NCBI GenBank assembly: GCA_946803715.1
Contig: CAMPET010000387.1
Location: 6,903 to 33,366 of the forward strand
DNA from: Beroe ovata
Taxonomy: Eukaryota; Ctenophora; Nuda; Beroida; Beroidae
Length of the DNA stretch: 26,464 nt
Reading direction: 5' to 3'
Positions 20,201 through 26,464 of this stretch are shown here, one piece after another. Position 1 is the first letter of the stretch; each line of letters opens with the position of its first letter. Below the pieces are notes generated by a model. It had not been told where the DNA came from and did not search any database. It saw nothing but the letters and a program-made list of their open reading frames with translations. Made by a program: the position numbers and the translations under genes.

Positions 20201-23200
20201 AGATTGTCACTCTTTGCACCATTCTGGGCACCTCAATCTCTGTACCACTCTTCCAGTACCAACCTAACTACCAGTCGTGGTTCCACTCTCATCTCCGTAC
20301 ACACCTTGGTATCACAGTCACACATTCTCTGTGCGAGCTCCAATAAACATTAAACACCCCCCTCTTTATTTTGATATTTCGCGACGCATTACAAGCAGGT
20401 TTTGAACAGAGTTATAGGTATATTTAGTCATAGGTATCTAACCTGTATGAGTGGTTTTGTTACACTGTTCATGGGCACTTTAGTAATGGATGCACCTTAA
20501 AACCTGGCGTCTGGAAATCCTACGGGAGTTAATTTACTCTTGTATTGGAATAATCTGCTAATTCTGAGAAATATGCTTACTCTGGGCATGGCTGAGTTGC
20601 GTGGAAAATTTGAGTAGAAAATAATTCTAATTATTATATGTTTTAGTGCCTGGATGTTTCAGGGATGGGCAGAAGGAATCACTCAGACTCTTGGCATCGA
20701 ACTTATTTAGACTCCATCGTGATTCGAGACTCATATCAAACTATTGTGGATATGAGTTACAATAATTTTCAACAGCTGAGTAAGAATTATCCTAGTCTAG
20801 TAATCTAGTCTAGGAAGAATCGATCAGTACAACTACAGTAACTATGACGGTAGTGACACATGCCACTTCCGAACTCTGATACAGTCAGTGCCCAGTGGTA
20901 GTTTTGTTGTAATTTATTTGTTAGGTCCGTTATCGTGTGCGTCCAGATAGCAGATATATATATACCCACATCACGAAATGCAGCGCTCTGATTGGTGCGC
21001 GCGGTCACGTGTTAGGAATGCTCGAATGCGATTGGTCGAGAAAGAGGATTACAGTGCTGTAGGCGGAGATAAGTAGACGAGTCAAAACAAAACCACTCTT
21101 TCATCCCCTCAACCAGTGATGCTGTTAAAAGTAGCACAACATCCTGAGCAGCCATTGGTTGTCACAGACCTGACACGGATTGCCATTGGTTGCCGATTGA
21201 ATGCTAAATAAGTGCATGTCCACAGGTGCTTATAACCTTATCAGGGCGTTTTCGTGCAAAGGACATCTGTCCTGTTAAAAACGTGAAAATGTTTGATCAT
21301 GAATACGAAAAAGTGAGAAAAAATCCACATTTAACTGCGTGCGAATACTCAGGACCAGTAATTTCCTCCAGAAATTAATATTGCATTCATTTGTATTCAC
21401 ACTATCACACTATTCAGTATTCACACTATTACACTTTCAAACTATTCACACTTTCACACTATCACACTATTCACACCATCACACTTTCAGATTATCACAC
21501 TGAATATAGATCCTCGTCTCTCAGAGAGACAGTAAGAACTGAGAGACAAGATCATTGATACATTGGGAATGGAGTGGCAATGCGTGGATGAATCTTGTGG
21601 TAAATTGATTAAACTAAACCACGCAAACACCACCTTCTTACCTTTTGGGTGAGTCTTGATGTGCTCCTCATATTCGCTTTCACCGAAAAACGTTATCTTG
21701 CAGCGGTGGCAGGTAAAGAACGTCTTGCCCGATTGCTTCCCCTGGAGCGGTGTAGCATCAGCATTGAGCGGTTATCGTTAATAACCGTTATTTCCCCTTC
21801 CCTCAATTGTAATTGTTGATAGTTGTCCGAATTCCGCTCACGCGCATACATATCAATGTGAGTTAACTAGTTTTGGAATTTTATGTAGCTTAATTATTTC
21901 AAGATTCAAGGATTTGAACGCATATTGTCGTTTCAATAAGATGGTTTGGGATAGTTCGATTTAATAGTTCTTGCGTGAAATTTCTCATGAATTCAGTCGT
22001 TTACTCTTCGCCAAAAGGTTGCCTCAGTGCCACTTTTACTGAACGAAACGGTGATGCGCGGTAAATGATAGTTTTCAAATCTCGGTGAGCTATCATAGCT
22101 TCATATGTGTCATAACTGCAATATTATGGTAAACAGTAAACTTTCCATCCCGCGGCGACCCACTGCTACCCAGTGCTCGTGCGGGAGCGAGTTAACCATG
22201 GGAAATCTATCTCGGATATGATGAGTGATGTAACCATATGATGAGGGGGAGATGGGACTCCGGAATTAATGAATGGTTCTATATCTCTTTCTTCCAAAAT
22301 CATAATCCATATCAGCATCCATGAGCTATCACTTACCAAAGCAGGGTCAATGAAGCAGTTAGTGCGTGTGGAGCCGCGATCGGTGTTACCATTTATCAGG
22401 CTGTGCTCGCCCGAGAATCCCTGTTATATCAGTGGTGTCAAGGGGTATAATTGGTAGTGAAAACAGTGTCAAGAATCCAAAATCGGCGCTCAGAACTGAT
22501 CACAATCCATAATTCTGAGACTAGAGAAAGGTATTACCTCAGATCCAAGGTCGTATTTAAGGGGAGAAAGAGAGAAGAGAGGAGAAGGCGACTTCACGGT
22601 GAAGAGGGAAGTGGTGTCAGTGATGAGTCCTTGAGACTTCTTGTAGCTCTGGGAAGTGTCATTGTCTGGTTATTGAGCAACAGCAGTTTCCACTACAACA
22701 TGATAATACGCCAAGGCGAGGCCCCTTTTCAATTCTCACATGATTAACAAGTTTTTAAATTCAAATCATGATCGACATGATTGATAATGGATCATGTCCT
22801 ACTGAAAATGAGTCATGTAGAAGTCACTTAATTTGGGAAAATGAGTCAAAGTCTCACCTCAAACGCGGTTGATTTCTGATCGAATAAGTCAGTAACATAG
22901 GGAGGCAGGGAAGAACAGTCAATAACATTGGAAATGGTTTTGAGGGTGCTGGGCTTGCTCAAGTTACTCAGAGGGAGGAATGAGGGCCGAGTAAATGACG
23001 GGAGAGTCTCATTCAGCGACTTTAGAGCCTGAAATCGATTTTTAATAAGTTGGGGAAGTCGTGGCTATTATAGGGGTGGGGGGAAGAAAGATGAGGGCTT
23101 AGAAATGGGATGTCACTGACAACTGCTCTCGCCCCTATTGACAGAATCTCTTCATTTCTATAATGGGGGTTCATTAATTCAGCACATGAAATATATTCGC

Positions 23201-25936
23201 GTCAGGGGGTTTCCAGGAATTTCCTTTTCAAACCTTTGTTTCCGTCAGACCATCTCTAAAATGAACTTAGCGAGCGTGACCCCTCTTTTGACACCGCTCC
23301 CCATTCACCATGTTATATTGTGAATAGAATAAAGTCTGTTCCGGTAGTCGGAGAATACAATGTAGTACAGAGGAATACAGCGCGGAAATCCATGTACGGC
23401 ATAATGATGATACAGCGCCTAAATCATAATATGCGTTGTGTGTGTGTGTGCCCCTCATAATATATGTGTGTGTGCGTGTGTGTGTGTGTGTACGTGTGTG
23501 TGTTTACGTGTGTGCGTTTACGTGTGTGCGTTTACGTGTGTGTTTCTGAGTCCTGTCAAGTAAACACATAAAATATCCCACTCCATACTTCACGGTAAAA
23601 CATGGGAACCACATAATTGCTAATGAGCTACCATTATTATGAGTCTGAACCTAATATTTGATAGAATGCAGAAGGTACTCGTTAGAATAATTATGATTTT
23701 GAAGCTAAGCTCCTGATTCAAATTTTATCCAAGTGATAGGTACCCATCTCGCCTTAACATGGCTGCTGTGCATTTGAAAAACTCGATGAAATATTGAATT
23801 TCAAAATTCTTCAAAACACATGCAGTCTGGCGAAATCACTTCATAAACGGATTTTTCAGTGGGCACTATTTCTGGGTACTGACTACCCATTAAATTAGTC
23901 AGACAAGAAGTCGGTTATATAACCTCCTGACAGCACCTGCAAAGTGCGCAAATTGCTATGCAGTATCTACTATTTTGCTCTGGGAAAGTAGTTAGGTTGC
24001 TATGAATTGCGTTGCTATGTGGAAGTGGGTAGGTTGCTATGGGGCGTGTTTTCATGAACTTCACTGACATACAGTAACCGTAACTTGGACACTCACATTG
24101 AGAACTTCGCCCGATGACATTTTGTAGTCGGGCTGCGGGTTGAAGCCCAGCAGGGTCGTCTCGCCCTGGGCAGCCGCCAGGAGAGCCTCTGTCTCGGAGG
24201 AGCCAACTTTAAGCGAGTTCGGGCTGTTCTCCTCACCTCCTTCCTCCTTTAGATCAGGAGAATCGGATCCTGGGCGGAGGGTGTGTGTATTTGGTGATCA
24301 GATGAGATCAGTGTTGGGATTTGGTGATCAGGTGAGATCAGTGTTGGGATTTGGTGATCAGGTGAGATCAGTGTTGGGATTTGGTGAGGAGGAGGGGTGT
24401 GCTTGCTGTTGAGAATGGTGATTGAGCCACTCTAATTGAGCATCGTGGAGAGAGATGCGGTTAATAACCACGCCATGATGTCCCTATAATAGTAGGAGGG
24501 TTACATAATATGATATAAGCTCCAGCCAGTTGAAATTAATAGAAAGTACGGCTCGCCAGGGAAAAGCCTCTCTCCCTCCCTCCTGGTGATCAAGAGTTAT
24601 AGCTGATATTATACTCCAATAACACAGACTCCCCATTTATCAGCTTATAGTATTCCAATATATTCACCCGTCTTATTGGAAGGAAACCGGTTGACTGATC
24701 GTTAATAAAACTCGAGTTCCACAATCCAAGCTAATGGAGTAGATTATAAATTGGTCAATTGGAAACCGAGAGAGGGCAAGGCCCACTTTCTCATGACAGT
24801 TCACCCACTCAAGAAGGCCCACTCCAGCCCTCCCCTTCTCGAGCCATCACCTACTCCAGCTGTGAGCTTTAGCTGTCATCTCGCCACCAATACACATATA
24901 TCCTGTGACGGAGATGAATCATCTGCGAGAGCCAATCAAATATCGTAACTTGCTAAGTGCGTAACCAATGGCAACTGCCGTACGTGAGTCACGTGACTCG
25001 GTCAAGCATTTTGTGGGTACACATAATATCCTATATTATAGGTGTCACCACTGGAATTCCTAATACCTCTCCTGCTCTCTCCCCCACTCACTCCATTGGG
25101 TGCTCCTACCGCTATTGCTCTCAAGCGGAAAATATATTGATAAATGACAAATTAATAACATGCCAGCAGCAGGGGATTGATACGGGGGAGATTATTGTTG
25201 CCGCGATGTTGCCAAGCAACAATTGCTGTCAGATGAATGATGCCAAGCAACGAATCATCATTTGGGCGTGGCAGACTCATTCATCACCTATTGTGATGAA
25301 TGTACAAATGATTGTTAACTTCCGTTCTAATCATTCATTGCGAACGTTAAAAAAAGACGGGATTCAAACCCGTTAGTTCCCACAGATTCATAAGCTCATT
25401 TATGAAGAACGTTATGCTTCTTAGGTTGGTGGGGTAGAGAACTATCATAGGGGGAGGGAGCCATAATGAGGCGCAATTTGACCAAGTAAGTCCCGGATAA
25501 TGAGATTATGCAACCTATTCATTCAGGAGCCTATTATGATATACCTAGGCTACTTGAGACAATAAGCCAGCAAGTATTTCTTCGACAGAACCTTTTTTCA
25601 GATTCTCCGCATTGAACTTTTCCGAGATGCTTATTGAAAAGGAAAATGAATCGATTATACTTTACTGCGATCGAAAGCTTGCGATTGTGATGTGAAGATA
25701 GTTGTTAAGATCATCACGGAAAATCTCTCTATCGAGGAACGACAAACATTGGAATTGGGAAAGTTCGAGGATTGAATCGTCTCGAAAGGCAACTATGAGT
25801 GTTTGTGAAATGGATGTTTTCACGACTTACCCTCCATGGTTTCAGTGAGAGATGAGCATTTCCTATCAGATTCCAACATCCGACTGATGTTGAATGAACC
25901 AGGGGATTTGGAGCTGCAGGGGACTTCGGACAGCGC
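17136..25936 (-). CDS. C2H2 zinc-finger transcription factor, 3' part, 7 exons
   Basis: Minus-strand 25936-25831, 24269-24097, 23028-22858, 21741-21642, 18745-18594, 17654-17508 and 17270-17136 join in phase into 327 residues and a TAG; the 5' end is outside the window. Residues 1-150 are Ser/Pro/Glu/Leu-rich, with FNISRML (15-21) resembling an eh1 repressor motif. Five C2H2 fingers follow: C161/C164/H177/H181, C188/C191/H204/H208, C216/C219/H232/H237, C245/C248/H261/H265, C273/C276/H289/H294. The linkers are not of the TGEKP type, and finger 4 has Ser where the core Phe normally sits. The 33-residue tail is Thr/Ser/Glu-rich. I infer a nuclear DNA-binding regulator, possibly a repressor. Family within the C2H2 group is not recognised. 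Confidence 0.9.
17508..17654 (-). CDS. Zinc-finger gene exon f (finger 4, half of 5)
   Basis: Acceptor ggcacctgcag|GTG; donor CGCAAG|gtttta. 49 codons: VMHSSGRKYQCPVCGK, the rest of finger 4, then the Cys pair of finger 5. Confidence 0.94.
17666..17745. repeat. 19-bp tandem repeat beside the exon f acceptor
   Basis: Units AAAGTGGTGTCAGCATGGT at 17666, 17685 and 17704, and a partial one at 17734. Read on the transcript strand it is a TGACACCAC repeat that stops about 10 bases before the 3' splice site. Confidence 0.9.
18527..18593. repeat. TAGCAACC repeats at the exon e donor
   Basis: CCCYTAGCAAC occurs three times (TAGCAAC at about 18530, 18559 and 18581), immediately downstream, in transcript sense, of the exon e 5' splice site. 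Confidence 0.75.
18594..18745 (-). CDS. Zinc-finger gene exon e (fingers 2 and most of 3)
   Basis: Acceptor ggtttcag|GG; donor CTGCAG|gtttgt. Encodes KYNCKFCPMTFKTPTGL, HENVH, and finger 3 up to its first His; the splice site splits finger 3 between its two His. Confidence 0.93.
19512..19636 (-). CDS. Possible alternative last exon of the zinc-finger gene
   Basis: A long uninterrupted pyrimidine tract (ttttttctctctttctcccc) leads to an acceptor before 19636. If joined to exon d (phase 1) it reads D, then PRNGTPDYRFHHYG ... LLSLE and stops at TGA 19514-19512. That would give a one-finger isoform. There is no canonical poly(A) signal close by, and other frames are also open. Confidence 0.17.
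20030..20089. repeat. 12-bp tandem repeat GAGTACCACTCT x5
   Basis: Five units with 0-1 mismatches. Degenerate GTACCACTCT copies continue to about 20330. Confidence 0.9.
21390..21500. repeat. Degenerate TCACACTAT tandem array
   Basis: Repeated TTCACACTAT/TCACACTTTC units of about 8-12 bases with slippage. Confidence 0.85.
21509..21553. repeat. Hairpin after the TCACACTAT array
   Basis: GATCCTCGTCTCTCAG pairs with CTGAGAGACAAGATC, with one mismatch or bulge and a loop of about 14 bases. Confidence 0.75.
21642..21741 (-). CDS. Zinc-finger gene exon d (finger 1)
   Basis: Acceptor caccgctccag|GGG; donor CCAAAAG|gtaaga. Encodes GKQSGKTFF, then a full finger TCHRCKITFFGESEYEEH with HIKTH. Confidence 0.92.
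22858..23028 (-). CDS. Zinc-finger gene exon c
   Basis: Acceptor aaaatcgatttcag|GCT; donor TTTGAG|gtgaga. 57 codons (ALKSLNETLPSFTRPSFLP ... LFDQKSTAFE), Ser/Leu/Pro-rich, no known domain. Confidence 0.87.
23436..23545. repeat. GT microsatellite and 14-bp repeat
   Basis: (GT)n tracts, then TTTACGTGTGTGCG at 23503, 23517 and (last bases changed) 23531. In intron b-c of the zinc-finger gene. Confidence 0.9.
23996..24041. repeat. Three GTTGCTATG copies
   Basis: At 23996, 24011 and 24033. Each is the reverse complement of the CATAGCAAC word seen elsewhere. Close to the exon b donor. Confidence 0.7.
24097..24269 (-). CDS. Zinc-finger gene exon b
   Basis: Acceptor ccctccgcccag|GA; donor CTCAAT|gtgagt. 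Encodes SDSPDLKEEGGEENSP through PDYKMSSGEVLN, acidic and unstructured. Enters in phase 1, leaves in phase 0. Confidence 0.85.
24289..24387. repeat. 30-bp tandem repeat x3.3 beside the exon b acceptor
   Basis: Units begin at 24289, 24319 and 24349 (ATTTGGTGATCAG...), differing by one base, plus a 9-base partial unit. The array starts about 18 bases upstream, in transcript sense, of the exon b 3' splice site. Confidence 0.93.
25208..25220. promoter_or_regulatory. X-box-like site
   Basis: GTTGCCAAGCAAC fits the X-box consensus with a one-base spacer. A second half-site (CCAAGCAAC) follows at about 25233-25241. It lies in the intron between the first two visible zinc-finger gene exons. Confidence 0.4.
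25831..25936 (-). CDS. Zinc-finger gene exon a (first visible)
   Basis: Acceptor gactccccctacag|GCG; donor ATGGAGG|gtaagt. Encodes ALSEVPCSSKSPGSF, then NISRMLESDRK ... TETMEG. The strong acceptor means at least one more exon lies upstream, probably beyond 26464. Confidence 0.8.
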
Positions 25937-26404
25937 CTGTAGGGGGAGTCAGTTATTGTGAGATGATTTGCGAGACCACTCTTTCAATTGATATAATTGT
26001 ACTGATACTTATACTGGAATTATTACTTATTAATAAAGAAGTGGTCGATTCCGTTGTCGAAAAGATAAGACAATGGCCGATGGCGTGATGATAATGTTCA
26101 TTATTTCAGTTTTGTCGGTCCGCTGGAAAATATCATAGAGGGCAAATTTTCATGGACATATTATATAGTCGCGGTGCAAAGTATCCGTACGCCAGGGAAT
26201 CCTAAAGCAGAATAATAGGCTGAGGTTTCAGTAGGGGGAAAACAATGGACATTGTTTCTGAATTATGAAATTGAATATATTGAATCCTTGATTTCTGTGT
26301 CGAAGTGTACCTAGTATAACAAAAGGTAGGCTACAGCAACAAGTCTGAAAGAGGAACTATACTACTGTCTGATAGAGATTAGAGGGGTGGGCGTGGCCCC
26401 TTAT
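25937..26404. other. Probable zinc-finger gene intron, right edge
   Basis: No exon found on either strand; AT-rich. It should be the intron upstream of exon a. Confidence 0.55.
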
Positions 26405-26464
26405 CCCGACCCCTCTCTTCCCCTCTCCCCCCTCATCCCCCCTCTCTCTCCTCTCTCCCCTCAT
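26405..26464. repeat. CT-rich low-complexity tract
   Basis: Nearly pure C/T (CCCCTCTC units), running to the window edge. Confidence 0.9.

Larger units (their letters stand above)
18746..21641 (-). other. Zinc-finger gene intron d-e (2,896 bp)
   Basis: Phases of exons d and e join directly, so no exon is required inside. Holds the 12-bp array (20030-20089), the TCACACTAT array (21390-21500), a hairpin (21509-21553) and the alternative-exon candidate. Confidence 0.8.

Noticed and set aside
24289-24387. CRISPR-like regular repeats
   Set aside because: Head-to-tail 30-bp tandem units with no spacers in an animal intron; a minisatellite.

Overview
This looks like animal nuclear DNA, most likely from a marine or other early-branching invertebrate. 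The evidence is GT-AG introns of about 0.1-3 kb around coding exons of about 85-175 nt, a metazoan-style C2H2 zinc-finger gene, many (GT)n/(AC)n microsatellites and AT-rich non-coding DNA. The species cannot be read from the sequence. There is one 121-base assembly gap (10169-10289), and single Ns at 982 and 11410.

Left third (about 0.42-7.2 kb, + strand): a complete seven-exon gene whose splice phases all agree. It encodes 523 residues: five ankyrin repeats followed by a long Ser/Thr/Arg-rich, probably disordered tail that carries a RSNTVP (14-3-3 mode-1 type) site and several Arg-rich kinase-type sites. It resembles the ANKRD34 type of ankyrin protein, but that is only a suggestion.

Middle (about 7.2-17 kb): mostly non-coding, with microsatellites, hairpins, a CpG-rich patch and the gap. 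I propose a small three-exon minus-strand gene (10083 down to 8214) encoding 94 residues. Its splice phases match, it has a good start context, and minus-strand AATAAA signals lie downstream. A further minus-strand exon candidate lies at 13288-13388. These two calls are inference.

Right third (about 16.96-25.94 kb, - strand): the 3' seven exons of a C2H2 zinc-finger transcription-factor gene. The 5' end lies beyond the window. The visible 327 residues have a Ser/Pro/Glu-rich N-terminal part with an eh1-like FNISRML motif, then five C2H2 fingers in a row, then a short tail. An AATAAA signal lies 168 nt past the stop.

Both well-supported genes have short tandem repeats touching their splice junctions or stop codon. 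A TGACACCAC-type word precedes a 3' splice site in both. TAGCAAC words, which match an RFX X-box half-site, recur across the window, including one perfect 18-bp palindrome. I see no CRISPR, operon, complete transposon or intact tRNA. The window is ordinary animal DNA with a few points worth checking.
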